In this document: positions 16,212-25,009 of the stretch, in pieces
Position numbering within the stretch: the stretch's first letter is position 1
Layout of the letters: each line of letters starts with the position of its first letter
Source of the DNA: an uncultured Pseudomonadota bacterium
Lineage (GTDB): Bacteria > Pseudomonadota > Gammaproteobacteria > Steroidobacterales > Steroidobacteraceae
NCBI GenBank assembly: GCA_902826635.1
Contig: CADEFQ010000005.1
Span: 1-64,000 of the forward strand
Length of the DNA stretch: 64,000 nt
Direction: 5' to 3'
Made by a program: the position numbers and the translations under genes
The notes under the pieces: generated by a model
Told to the model about the DNA's origin: nothing
The model's input: the letters and a program-made list of their open reading frames with translations, nothing else
The model's database searches: none

Positions 16212-17203
16212 CGCGGCGCGTAATCGAACGAATCGAAGTGCAGCTGCCCGGGTGCGAGCCCGCGCGCCGGAAAACCCGCGCGGATCGCTTCCACCATCGC
16301 CGGCGGGCCCGCCGCATACACCTCGAACGGCGCGAGGTCCCGATGCTGCGCGAGCACGAACTCGTGCACCAAGCCGCTCGGGTGCGCCGTGCCGTCCGCG
16401 CCCGACAGCACGCCGGCATAGCGAAAGCGCGGATACATCGCCGCCCATTCACGCACGAGCGCCTCCTCATAGAGATCGACCGGCGTGCGTGCGCCCCAGT
16501 AAAACCAGATGTCGCGCGCCTGGCCGCGCTCGAGTGCCTGCCGAAGCATCGATTTCACCGGCGCAAAGCCGGTGCCGCCCGCAATGAAAATCACCGGTGT
16601 CCCTGCATCGGCGTAGACGAACTGCCCGATGGGCCCCTCGATGCGCAGCAGCTCGCCCGCAGCCTCGTGCGCAAAGAGCGCCTCCGTGAAGCCGCCGCCG
16701 GGCACGCGCCGCACGTGCAGTTCGAGTCGCGCCGCGTCGTGCGGCGGCGAGGCGATCGAGAAACTGCGACGCCTGCCGCCGGCGAGCAGCACGTCGAGGT
16801 ACTGGCCCGCGTGGAACGCGAACGGCTCGATCGCGGGCAACCGCAGCATCAACTGCAAGACATCCGGCGCGAGCAGCGCGCGGGATTCGACGCGACACGG
16901 CAGCGTCTTGATCTCGACATCGGTGACGCGGCGCAGCTCGCGTGCCTCGATGACGAGATCGCTCGCGGCGCGCGCCTGGCACAGTAGCGCGAAACCGAGG
17001 TCTGCCTCGTCCGCCGTCAGGCCGAGGGGTCTCGCGCCCGGATAGGACACCTCTCCGGAAACGATGCGCGCGCGACACGACGAGCAGTGGCCGCTCTTGC
17101 AGCTGTGCGGCAGATTGAAATGCCCGCGCAGCGCTGCCGACAGCACCGGCTCGTCGTGGCGCGCCTCGAATTCCCGGTTCGACGGCAGCACCCTGATTTT
17201 CAC
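16208..17203 (-). CDS. Flavin/2Fe-2S NAD(P)H oxidoreductase (CDP-6-deoxyglucoseen reductase-like)
   Basis: A 331-residue electron-transfer protein. The N-terminal plant-type ferredoxin domain has ligands Cys35, Cys40, Cys43 and Cys75. The FAD domain has RRRSFSIASPP, and the NAD(P) domain has FIAGGTGFAPVKSML. The layout is that of AscD/E3-type reductases and of many oxygenase reductases, which pass electrons from NAD(P)H to a partner enzyme. No oxygenase gene is adjacent, so the partner is unknown. In many Gammaproteobacteria a stand-alone copy is annotated near ubiquinone genes, but that is not the context here. Confidence 0.85.
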   Translation of the reverse strand: MKIRVLPSNREFEARHDEPVLSAALRGHFNLPHSCKSGHCSSCRARIVSGEVSYPGARPLGLTADEADLGFALLCQARAASDLVIEARELRRVTDVEIKTLPCRVESRALLAPDVLQLMLRLPAIEPFAFHAGQYLDVLLAGGRRRSFSIASPPHDAARLELHVRRVPGGGFTEALFAHEAAGELLRIEGPIGQFVYADAGTPVIFIAGGTGFAPVKSMLRQALERGQARDIWFYWGARTPVDLYEEALVREWAAMYPRFRYAGVLSGADGTAHPSGLVHEFVLAQHRDLAPFEVYAAGPPAMVEAIRAGFPARGLAPGQLHFDSFDYAPR

Positions 17204-17236
17204 CCCGCCATTATGGCCGGAGGGCGCGTCACACGA

Positions 17237-18178
17237 TCAATGGCGGTGATTCAGCCAATGCCGTGAGCTGGTGTAGATATCGCCGTCGCGCCCGAAGTAC
17301 AGCCGCTCGCGATCGGCGGACATCGACGAGCGCGTTTCGCTGCCCGCGGTGTTGACGTTCGCGCCAAGATTCACCGGCGCCGACCAGGGCTGGCGCGTGC
17401 TGCGCCGGGTCGACACGTAAACATCGAAGCTGCCAAACGCCGCAGTACCGTTCGCGTCGGTCGGTCGCGTCGAGCTGAAGACGATTTCGAGTCCGTCCCG
17501 GCTCACGTTCGGCATGCGATCGTCGAACTCGGTGTTCAGTTCCTGCACCGGGCTCGGCGGACCGAAGCGCCCATCGGCTCCCCGTCGGCTCCTGTAGATG
17601 TCCATGTTGCCGCTGACGGTGCTCGAGAAATACAGGAACGTGCCTTCGTGCGTCGTGACGAGCGAAGGGCTGAACTCGGCACCCGCGCTGTTCGGACCGG
17701 TGCCGGATTCGAGGCAGCCGAGGTGCTGCGGTTCGCCCCAGCCAAAGGCGGCATTGCGCCGGATCAGGTAGATGTCGCCCTTTCCCGGGCCCGCGTTGCA
17801 CGTTTCCGCGCCCGGTCGTTCGGACACGAACATCAGATAGCTGCCGTTCAGCGGGGTCGGGCAGAAATCCGCGAACTCCGAGTTCACGGGCGCACCGAGA
17901 TTCTGTGGTTCGCCCCAGGCCGAGTCCTTGGTGGCGCGGTCGGCGGCCCAGATGTCGTTGCCGCCGAGCGTGCCGGGCCGATTCGAGGCAATGTACAGGC
18001 TCAAGCCATCGGGCGACTCGATCGGGCAGCCGTCACCCGCCGGACTGTTGATCTCGGCAACCGCCGTCGCGATCCCCCAATCGGACAGGTGTTTCGCGTC
18101 GTGCCATCCGCCGGCGTTCAGGACCATCGGCAACGCCGCCGCCGCGCCCATCACGCACAATAAGTTGCATTTGTTCAT
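17237..18178 (-). CDS. Secreted PD40 (WD40-like) beta-propeller protein
   Basis: A 313-residue protein with a signal peptide (about 1-22) and repeated PD40 blades: SPDGLSLYIASNRPG, NGSYLMFVSERPG, EGTFLYFSSTVSG, SRDGLEIVFSSTRP and SADRERLYFGRDG. Such propellers resemble the C-terminal half of TolB and often sense or bind a ligand at the cell envelope. No enzymatic motif is present. It is transcribed divergently from a CadC-like regulator with a TolB-type domain, and the gap of about 100 bases holds three periodic CTGAT repeats. I therefore infer that the regulator controls this gene. Confidence 0.8.
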   Translation of the reverse strand: MNKCNLLCVMGAAAALPMVLNAGGWHDAKHLSDWGIATAVAEINSPAGDGCPIESPDGLSLYIASNRPGTLGGNDIWAADRATKDSAWGEPQNLGAPVNSEFADFCPTPLNGSYLMFVSERPGAETCNAGPGKGDIYLIRRNAAFGWGEPQHLGCLESGTGPNSAGAEFSPSLVTTHEGTFLYFSSTVSGNMDIYRSRRGADGRFGPPSPVQELNTEFDDRMPNVSRDGLEIVFSSTRPTDANGTAAFGSFDVYVSTRRSTRQPWSAPVNLGANVNTAGSETRSSMSADRERLYFGRDGDIYTSSRHWLNHRH

Positions 18179-18232
18179 GGTGTCCCCCGTTTGAAGATTG
18201 CGGAATGTTGTGGGGAACCCGATGGCTCAGGC

Positions 18233-18262
18233 CTGATGAAACCCTGATATCGTGCTGATATC
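18233..18262. promoter_or_regulatory. Three CTGAT direct repeats with 11-base spacing
   Basis: CTGAT occurs at 18233, 18244 and 18255, exactly 11 bases apart, and the last two extend to CTGATATC. Direct repeats one helical turn apart are the usual target of OmpR/PhoB/CadC-type winged-helix proteins. The gene starting at 18283 encodes such a regulator, and the divergent PD40 gene starts at 18178, so this is a candidate autoregulatory and target operator. Confidence 0.5.
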
Positions 18263-18282
18263 TCTCTCGCCACGACATTCGC

Positions 18283-20166
18283 ATGACCGGCACGCAGGAA
18301 TTCCAGCTCGAGGAGCTGCGGATCGATCCAAAGGCCGGCGAGGTCGTCGGCCCGGGCGGGCGCGAACAGCTCGATCCGAAGGTCATGGGCGTGCTGGAGT
18401 TCATGGCGCGGCACGCGGGTCGAGTCGTTTCTCGCGACGAACTGCTCGCGCAACTGTGGCCCAACGCGGTGGTCACCGACGACGCGCTCACGCGCTGCTT
18501 CTATGAACTTCGCCGGCACCTCAGCCAGGCAGGCGGCAGCGAACGCTACAAGACGATGCTCGAGACGTTGCCGAAGCGTGGCTATCGCCTGAACGCCACG
18601 ATCTCGCGGCCGCCTTCCCGGCCGGAGCCCCGTCCGCAACCCGTGTCCCGGCGACGATGGGTCGCGCCGGCGATCGGGCTGGTGGTCGCCGCGGCCCTGT
18701 TGATCCCCATCAGCCGGCGCTTCGCCCACCCACCCCCGCCGCCGCAATCCTCCTCCGTGGCTGCCGCTCTGTCGCTGTCGACTGCGGCGCGCTCCATCGC
18801 GGTTCTGCCGTTCGTCGACATGAGCGCCGGTCAGGATCAGGCATGGTTCGCCGACGGCATCAGCGAGGAAATCCTCAATCGGCTCGCGCAGTCCGGATCA
18901 CTGCGCGTGATCGCACGGACGTCCTCGTTCTCGTTTCGCAATCGGCCGGTGGATATTCCGGAGATCGCCGCGCGGCTCGGCGTCACTCATGTCCTCGAAG
19001 GCAGCGTCCGACGGGCGGGGGATCGTGTCCGCATCACGGCCCAGCTGATCGCGGCCGCGGACAGCTCGCACGTCTGGTCCGAAACCATCGAGCGGAAGTT
19101 CGGCGATCTGTTCGCGGTCCAGGACGAAATCGCGGCCTCCGTCGCCACCGCCCTGGATGCCGCGCTCGTCGTCAGACCGGCGCGCGGTGAAGCACCGGTG
19201 AACCCCGCGACCCACGAAAGTTTCCTGCAGGGCGAGTTCTTTTATAACCGCCGCGCACCCGGCGACATCCAGCGTGCCGTCAAGTACTACGAGGAAGCCG
19301 TCGAGATCGAGCCGAAGTACGCCAGGGCCTGGGCCGCTCTTGCGGGGGCGTACGCACTGCTTGCCGACCTTGGGGGCCCGACCAGCGGCGACTGGACGAC
19401 ACGCCAGAACGAGGCGGCACACAAGGCCGTCGAGTTCGGCCCCGAGCTCGCCGTGGCACATGCCCGCCTTGGGCAGTATTACTTCAGGACGGGGGATCGC
19501 GAGCGAGGCGAGGCGCTCTTTCAAAAGGCCTTGGCGCTCGATCCCGACGACGCGCTCGTGGCCGGCTTCGCCGTCAGCGACGCGATTCGGCGCGGTGATC
19601 CTGAGGCGGCACTCTCGATTCAGCGCAAGCTCGCGGCGCGCGACCCCCTTTCGGTCACGCAACGCGGCAACTTCGGCACTTTGCTGTTCGTGACAGGGCG
19701 CCTGGACGAGGCGCTTGCGGAGTATCGCATGGCGCTGGAACTCAGCCCGCAGGGCGGATGGGAGCGCGAGTTCGACGCGGTATGCGTTCTCGTCGCGCTG
19801 CGGCGCTACGATGACGCGTACCGTGCCATCGAGCGCCTGCCGACCGGCAAGCGCGACTTCGGGCTCGCCCTGCTCCACGAAGCGCCCGGCCACCGGGCAG
19901 AAGCGGACGCCGCACTCTCGCGATTGAGCGCACGATCGGCCAGGGTGAGCGACATCCGGCTCGCCGACGTATACGCGTTTCGCGGCATGCGGGACGCGGC
20001 ATTCGCTGCGCTCAAACGCGCACAAGAGGCGATTTCACGCGAGGGCAGCGCGACACTCGAGCGGGCACGGGCATGGGATTTTCATGAAGAATTGCGCGTG
20101 TCGCCCTTCCTGAATCCGCTGCGCTCCGATGCTCGCTGGGCCGCGCTCACGGCCGATCCGCCGTAG
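18283..20166 (+). CDS. CadC-like transmembrane transcriptional regulator with TolB-like and TPR domains
   Basis: A 627-residue protein. The N-terminal OmpR-type winged helix (about 8-105) includes VVSRDELLAQLWPNAVVTDD and LPKRGYRL. A proline-rich linker follows, then one membrane segment (about 125-147). The periplasmic part has a TolB/FlgO-like domain (IAVLPFVDMSAGQDQAWFAD, about 170-300), then TPR-type repeats (about 300-600). This layout is that of membrane-bound one-component activators that sense periplasmic signals and bind DNA directly. The ligand is unknown. The start at 18283 lies just after the CTGAT repeat array. Confidence 0.85.
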   Translation: MTGTQEFQLEELRIDPKAGEVVGPGGREQLDPKVMGVLEFMARHAGRVVSRDELLAQLWPNAVVTDDALTRCFYELRRHLSQAGGSERYKTMLETLPKRGYRLNATISRPPSRPEPRPQPVSRRRWVAPAIGLVVAAALLIPISRRFAHPPPPPQSSSVAAALSLSTAARSIAVLPFVDMSAGQDQAWFADGISEEILNRLAQSGSLRVIARTSSFSFRNRPVDIPEIAARLGVTHVLEGSVRRAGDRVRITAQLIAAADSSHVWSETIERKFGDLFAVQDEIAASVATALDAALVVRPARGEAPVNPATHESFLQGEFFYNRRAPGDIQRAVKYYEEAVEIEPKYARAWAALAGAYALLADLGGPTSGDWTTRQNEAAHKAVEFGPELAVAHARLGQYYFRTGDRERGEALFQKALALDPDDALVAGFAVSDAIRRGDPEAALSIQRKLAARDPLSVTQRGNFGTLLFVTGRLDEALAEYRMALELSPQGGWEREFDAVCVLVALRRYDDAYRAIERLPTGKRDFGLALLHEAPGHRAEADAALSRLSARSARVSDIRLADVYAFRGMRDAAFAALKRAQEAISREGSATLERARAWDFHEELRVSPFLNPLRSDARWAALTADPP

Positions 20167-20175
20167 ACTAGGCGG

Positions 20176-20601
20176 ATGTTCGACAATCCCGATCCGGCGG
20201 CGATCCGGCAACTGCTGCTTCGCGCGAAGACCATCGCCATCGTGGGCCTCTCGGCCGATTCCTCGCGGCCGAGCCATCGCGTTGCGCAGGCGCTGCAGGG
20301 CTTCGGCTACCGGATCATTCCGGTGACCCCGACCGCGACCACGATTCTCGGGGAGCGTGCGGTGCCCGATCTCGACCATCTCGGCGATGTGCTCGGTGCG
20401 GGCGTGAAGCCCGACGTCGTCGACGTGTTCCGTCGCCCCGAACATGTCGCTGCGATCGTCGATAGCTGCATCCGCCTCGGGATGCCCGCGCTTTGGCTAC
20501 AGGACGGCGTCGTCGATCACGCTGCCGCCGCGAAAGCGCGGGCCGCGGGCATCTTCACGGTGATGGATCGCTGCATGTACCGCGACCGCGCCGCGCTCTG
20601 A
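20176..20601 (+). CDS. CoA-binding domain protein (YccU-like)
   Basis: A 141-residue single-domain protein with the CoA_binding fold: TIAIVGLSADSSRPSHRVAQ at the N-terminus, YRIIPVTPT, then DVVDVFRRPEHV and PALWLQDGV. The fold matches the N-terminal domain of succinyl-CoA synthetase alpha and of YccU/YmdB-type small proteins. It probably binds CoA or another nucleotide. Biological role unknown. It starts 9 bases after the regulator gene and ends 17 bases before dapF, so it may be the first gene of the dapF cluster. Confidence 0.82.
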   Translation: MFDNPDPAAIRQLLLRAKTIAIVGLSADSSRPSHRVAQALQGFGYRIIPVTPTATTILGERAVPDLDHLGDVLGAGVKPDVVDVFRRPEHVAAIVDSCIRLGMPALWLQDGVVDHAAAAKARAAGIFTVMDRCMYRDRAAL

Positions 20602-20618
20602 TCCGGTACGCTTCGCGC

Positions 20619-21455
20619 ATGCGCATTGATTTCACCAAGATGCACGGGCTCGGCAACGACTTCATCGTCTTCGATGCGCCTGAGTCCGGCGCACCGCCCT
20701 CCGCCGCCGCGATACGGCGTCTCGCCGACCGGCATACGGGCATCGGTTTCGACCAGGCGCTGATGCTCGCACCCCCGCGCCGCGCCGGGACGGCCGTGTT
20801 CTACCGCATTTTCAACGCCGACGGTCTTGAAGTGGAACAGTGCGGCAATGGCGCCCGCTGCATCGCGGCCCTGCTCGCGCATCGCGGGCGCGCGCAGGGT
20901 GGGGATCTCGTGATGGACAGCCCTGCCGGCCTCATCAGGGCGCGCATCGAGCCGCGCGGACTCGTGTCGGTCGACATGGGCGTGCCCGATTTCAATCCGG
21001 CGTCGCTGCCGTTCGACGTCTCCACCGAGGCGCACGTGTATCCGCTCGACGTCGCCGGCAATGAAGTGGAGATCGGCGCTGTGTCGATGGGCAACCCGCA
21101 TGCGGTGCTCACCGTCGCCTCCGTCGCCGCGGCGCCGGTCGATCGCCTCGGGCCCGCGATCGAAAAGCATGCGCGGTTCCCGAAGCGGGTCAACGTCGGC
21201 TTCATGGAAATCGTCGATCGCGGCCACATCCGCCTGCGGGTCTACGAGCGCGGCACCGGCGAGACGCTGGCCTGCGGCACGGGCGCCTGCGCCGCCGTCG
21301 CCGTCGGGCGACGCCACGGGCGGCTCGACGAGCGCGTCGAAGTGAACGTCGCGGGCGGCGCGCTCACGATTACCTGGCCCGGCCCCGGCAAGAATATTTG
21401 GCTCACGGGCCCGGCCGAAGTATCTTTCACGGGAAGCGTGGAGATCGATGCATGA
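20619..21455 (+). CDS. dapF: Diaminopimelate epimerase
   Basis: A 278-residue enzyme that converts LL- to meso-diaminopimelate in lysine and peptidoglycan synthesis. Both catalytic cysteines are present, in NADGLEVEQCGNGARC and in LACGTGACAAV, along with the N-terminal MHGLGNDF motif. The ATG at 20619 gives the family N-terminus MRIDFTKMHG. The longer frame overlaps the preceding gene and adds unrelated sequence. The stop overlaps the start of the DUF484 gene (ATGA), the usual dapF-DUF484-xerC order in Gammaproteobacteria. Confidence 0.95.
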   Translation: MRIDFTKMHGLGNDFIVFDAPESGAPPSAAAIRRLADRHTGIGFDQALMLAPPRRAGTAVFYRIFNADGLEVEQCGNGARCIAALLAHRGRAQGGDLVMDSPAGLIRARIEPRGLVSVDMGVPDFNPASLPFDVSTEAHVYPLDVAGNEVEIGAVSMGNPHAVLTVASVAAAPVDRLGPAIEKHARFPKRVNVGFMEIVDRGHIRLRVYERGTGETLACGTGACAAVAVGRRHGRLDERVEVNVAGGALTITWPGPGKNIWLTGPAEVSFTGSVEIDA

Positions 21456-22159
21456 CAACGAGAGAAGCCCGTGGCCTCCCCCCCGAAACGATGGACGAAG
21501 AGGCGATCGCGCGCTACCTGCAGTTGAACCCGGATTTCTTCGAGCGCCATCAGGCGATCCTCGGCCGCATGCGCCTGCCGCATGCGCGCTCGGCCTCCAC
21601 GATCTCGCTGGTCGAGCGTCAGGTCGAAGTGCTGCGCGAGCGCCATACCGAGCTCGAGGGCAAGCTCGCCGAGTTCGTGAAGGTTGCGCGCGCCAATGAC
21701 GCCCTCTCGGAGAAGATCCAGCGCTTCACCCGCAGGCTGCTGCGCGCCACTTCGCGCCAGAACATGGCCGAGGAAATCGAGGCGAGCCTGCGCGAGGACT
21801 TCGACGCCTTTCATTCCACGCTGATCCTCACGAACGGCCACGGGCGCGGTTTCGAAGGCCTGCCCGAGCGTTTCCTGCGCGCGCTGCCCGCCGACGATGC
21901 CAGCCTGAAGTCCTTCGAGGGCCTCTTCACGAGCGGCAAGCCGCGTTGCGGCCAGGTGCGCGACACGCAGCGGCAGTTCCTCTTCGGCAACGACGCCGGC
22001 GAAATCGGCTCACTCGCCCTCGTGCCGCTCGGCGAGCACGGGGCGGTAGGCCTCCTCGCGCTCGGCAGCCACGATCGGGAACGCTTCCATCCCGGCATGA
22101 GCACCGAGTTCCTCGCCCGCATGGGCGAACTGATCGCGGATGCCGTCGTCTATCGCTGA
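21452..22159 (+). CDS. DUF484 family protein
   Basis: A 235-residue protein with the DUF484 pattern: an N-terminal helical part (YLQLNPDFFERHQAILGRM, ISLVERQVEVLRERHTELEG) forming a coiled coil, then a GAF-like domain (FHSTLILTNGHG to GSLALVPLGEHGAVGLLALG). The family has no established function. Its conserved place between dapF and xerC suggests a link with cell division or chromosome resolution. The start overlaps the dapF stop by ATGA, and the end overlaps xerC by 20 bases. Confidence 0.88.
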   Translation: MTTREARGLPPETMDEEAIARYLQLNPDFFERHQAILGRMRLPHARSASTISLVERQVEVLRERHTELEGKLAEFVKVARANDALSEKIQRFTRRLLRATSRQNMAEEIEASLREDFDAFHSTLILTNGHGRGFEGLPERFLRALPADDASLKSFEGLFTSGKPRCGQVRDTQRQFLFGNDAGEIGSLALVPLGEHGAVGLLALGSHDRERFHPGMSTEFLARMGELIADAVVYR

Positions 22160-23039
22160 CTGGCTCGCGCGCTTCCGGCGGCATCTCGCCACCGAGCGGA
22201 GGCTTTCGCCGCACACGGATTCAAACTACGCGCGGGACCTCGCCGCGCTCGCCCGCTATTGCGAGACGGAGCACATCAGCGAGCTGGCGCGACTCGACGG
22301 CCAGCACGTGCGGCTCTTCGCCGCGCGCTCGCACGCCGCGGGGCTCGCGCCGCGCAGCGTGCAGCGACGACTGTCGGCAGTGCGCTCGTTTTGCGCTTTC
22401 CTCGTGCGTGAGGGAGCGATCCCCGCGAACCCCGCGCTCGACATCAAGGCGCCCAAGGCCGGCAAGCGCCTGCCGACCGCGCTCGACCCGGACCGGATGG
22501 TCCAGCTGCTGAACATCAAAGCGACCGACCCGCTTGCGCTGCGCGACCGCGCACTGATGGAACTCGCCTATTCCTCCGGCCTGCGCCTCGCCGAAATCGT
22601 GGGCGCCGATACCGACGATCTCGACCTCGCGGATCGCACCATCCGCGTGCTCGGCAAGGGCTCGAAAACGCGCATCCTGCCCGTCGGCAAGCCGGCGCTC
22701 GCGGCGCTGCGCGCCTGGCTGCACGCGCGCACGGGGCTCGTGCAGGCGGGGGTGAAGGCCTTGTTCGTCGGCAGGAGCGGCCGGCGGCTGGGCGCTCGGG
22801 CGGTGCAGCTGCGCGTGGCCTCCTGGGCGCGCCGGCAGGGGCTCGGGGTGCACGTCCACCCGCACCTCTTCCGTCATTCCTTCGCGACGCATCTCCTTGA
22901 ATCCAGTCGTGATCTTCGCGGCGTGCAGGAACTTCTCGGGCATGCCGACATCTCAACGACGCAGGTGTACACGCACCTTGATTTCCAGCATCTCGCCCGC
23001 ATTTACGACGCTGCACACCCGCGCGCGCGCAAAAAGTAG
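22140..23039 (+). CDS. xerC: Tyrosine recombinase XerC
   Basis: A 299-residue recombinase. The N-terminal SAM-like domain ([17 protein letters not shown]) and C-terminal catalytic domain carry the conserved residues: Arg in [11 protein letters not shown], Lys in [11 protein letters not shown], HxxR in [13 protein letters not shown], His in LLGHADIS and Tyr in TTQVYTHLD. With XerD it resolves chromosome dimers at dif. It is translationally coupled to DUF484 by an overlap and sits 7 bases upstream of hslV. Confidence 0.93.
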   Translation: MPSSIADWLARFRRHLATERRLSPHTDSNYARDLAALARYCETEHISELARLDGQHVRLFAARSHAAGLAPRSVQRRLSAVRSFCAFLVREGAIPANPALDIKAPKAGKRLPTALDPDRMVQLLNIKATDPLALRDRALMELAYSSGLRLAEIVGADTDDLDLADRTIRVLGKGSKTRILPVGKPALAALRAWLHARTGLVQAGVKALFVGRSGRRLGARAVQLRVASWARRQGLGVHVHPHLFRHSFATHLLESSRDLRGVQELLGHADISTTQVYTHLDFQHLARIYDAAHPRARKK

Positions 23040-23046
23040 GTTTTAC

Positions 23047-23586
23047 ATGAGCGACTGGAATCCCCACGGCACCACGATCCTCGGGGTGAGGCGCAATGGC
23101 GCCGTCGCCGTCGGCGGTGACGGCCAGGTCACGCTCGGCAACACCGTGGTGAAGGGCAACGCCCGCAAGGTGCGGCCGCTCGGCGGCGGCAAGGTGCTCG
23201 CCGGTTTTGCGGGCGGCACCGCGGACGCGTTCACGCTCTTCGAGCGCTTCGAAGGCAAGCTCGAAAAGCACGGCAATCTCACCCGTGCCGCGATTGAAAT
23301 CGCGAAGGACTGGCGTTCAGATCGTTACCTGCGACGGCTCGAAGCCCTGCTGCTCGTCGGCGATCGGGAAAAACTGTTCGTGGTGTCGGGTAATGGCGAT
23401 GTGATCGAGCCGGAGAACGACCTCGTCGCGATCGGCTCCGGCGGCGCGTTTGCGCAGGCCGCGGCGCGCGCGCTCATCGAGAACACGCAGCTCGATGCGC
23501 GCACGATCGTCGAGCGCGCGCTGAATATTGCCGCCGACATCTGCATCTACACCAACCGCAACCTCGTGATCGAGGAACTGAAGTGA
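23047..23586 (+). CDS. hslV: ATP-dependent protease subunit HslV
   Basis: A 179-residue threonine protease of the proteasome-like HslVU complex. Processing after Gly8 would expose Thr9 in [20 protein letters not shown], and the conserved [17 protein letters not shown] and [13 protein letters not shown] segments are present. The ATG at 23047 lies just after the xerC stop. The stop codon overlaps the hslU start by one base (TGATG). The dodecameric peptidase works with the HslU unfoldase in the cytoplasm and is usually heat-inducible. No heat-shock promoter is evident just before it, so it is probably read from upstream. Confidence 0.96.
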   Translation: MSDWNPHGTTILGVRRNGAVAVGGDGQVTLGNTVVKGNARKVRPLGGGKVLAGFAGGTADAFTLFERFEGKLEKHGNLTRAAIEIAKDWRSDRYLRRLEALLLVGDREKLFVVSGNGDVIEPENDLVAIGSGGAFAQAAARALIENTQLDARTIVERALNIAADICIYTNRNLVIEELK

Positions 23587-24953
23587 TGGACGCCGAAGTG
23601 ACCCCACTCGCCGGCACCGCGGCGTTCACGCCCCGGGAAATCGTGCGCGAGCTCGACAAACACATCGTCGGCCAGGGCGCGGCGAAGCGCGCGGTCGCGA
23701 TCGCGCTGCGCAACCGCTGGCGGCGCATGCAGGTCGAGGAGCCGCTGCGCGCGGAGATCACGCCGAAGAACATCCTGATGATCGGACCCACCGGCTGCGG
23801 CAAGACCGAGATCGCGCGCCGGCTCGCAAAGCTCGCCAACGCACCATTCGTCAAGGTCGAGGCGACCAAGTTCACCGAGGTGGGCTACGTCGGTCGCGAC
23901 GTCGACTCGATCGTCAAGGAGCTCGTCGACGCGTCCGTGAAGATGGCGCGCGAACAGGAAGTCGCGAAAGTGCGCGAGCGAGCGCTCGACGCCGCCGAGG
24001 AGCGCGTGCTCGACGCGTTGCTGCCGAAGCCGCGCATGCTCGGCTTCTCGACCGACGAGCCGGCGGCGCCCCGCGACGCGGAGACGCGCCAGAAATTCCG
24101 CAAGATGCTGCGCGAACACCAGCTCGACGATCGCGAGATCGAGATCGAACTGCGCGCGGTGCCGATGGGCGTCGAGATCATGGCGCCGCCGGGGATGGAA
24201 GAAATGCAGCAGCAGCTGTCCTCGATGTTCCAGAACCTCGGCGGCAACCGCACCCATGCCCGCAAGGTGAAGGTCAAGGAAGCGCTCAAGCTGCTCGCCG
24301 ATGAAGAGGCCGCCAAGCTCGTCAACGAAGAGGAGTTGAAGGCGCGCGCCGTCGCGAATGCCGAACAGAACGGCATCGTGTTCATCGACGAAATCGACAA
24401 GGTGACGCGTCGGCAGGAGACGCACGGCGCCGACGTGTCACGCGAGGGCGTGCAGCGCGACCTGCTGCCGCTCGTCGAGGGCTCGACCGTCGCGACGAAG
24501 TATGGGCCGGTGAAGACCGACCACGTGTTGTTCATCGCCTCTGGCGCCTTTCACCTCTCGAAGCCCTCGGACCTGATCCCGGAATTGCAGGGCCGACTGC
24601 CGATCCGCGTGGAGCTTTCCTCGCTCGGTATCGAGGATTTCGTGCGCATCCTGACCGAACCGGACGCGGCGCTGACCACGCAGTACGCGGCGCTGATGGA
24701 AACCGAGGGCGTGCGGGTCGAGTTCGCGGCGAGCGGCGTGCGGCGGGTCGCGGAGATCGCCGCGCACGTGAACGAACGCACCGAGAATATCGGCGCGCGG
24801 CGCCTGCATACCGTGATGGAGCGACTGCTCGAGCGCGTCTCCTACGAGGCGTCCGAGCAGCGCGGCAGTGCGCTGACGATCGATGCGGCCTATGTCGACG
24901 CGCAGCTCGGCGATCTCGCGAAGGATGAGGATCTCTCGCGCTATATCCTGTAG
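23586..24953 (+). CDS. hslU: ATP-dependent protease ATPase subunit HslU
   Basis: A 455-residue AAA+ unfoldase. Walker A is [18 protein letters not shown] and Walker B is [11 protein letters not shown], with the pore motif [19 protein letters not shown]. The charged inserted I-domain spans about residues 105-240, and the C-terminal tail LSRYIL docks into HslV. The ATG at 23586 shares its A with the hslV stop codon. A GTG one codon earlier is also possible. Confidence 0.96.
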   Translation: MDAEVTPLAGTAAFTPREIVRELDKHIVGQGAAKRAVAIALRNRWRRMQVEEPLRAEITPKNILMIGPTGCGKTEIARRLAKLANAPFVKVEATKFTEVGYVGRDVDSIVKELVDASVKMAREQEVAKVRERALDAAEERVLDALLPKPRMLGFSTDEPAAPRDAETRQKFRKMLREHQLDDREIEIELRAVPMGVEIMAPPGMEEMQQQLSSMFQNLGGNRTHARKVKVKEALKLLADEEAAKLVNEEELKARAVANAEQNGIVFIDEIDKVTRRQETHGADVSREGVQRDLLPLVEGSTVATKYGPVKTDHVLFIASGAFHLSKPSDLIPELQGRLPIRVELSSLGIEDFVRILTEPDAALTTQYAALMETEGVRVEFAASGVRRVAEIAAHVNERTENIGARRLHTVMERLLERVSYEASEQRGSALTIDAAYVDAQLGDLAKDEDLSRYIL

Positions 24954-25009
24954 CGCGCCGGCACGGGCGACAATGGGCTATCGTGACGCAATCCGGTTCG
25001 AGGTATCCA

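Noticed and set aside
18283-20166. Adenylate cyclase, because similar TolB/TPR proteins are often named so
   Set aside because: No catalytic cyclase domain is present. The N-terminus is a winged helix and the rest is TolB-like and TPR.
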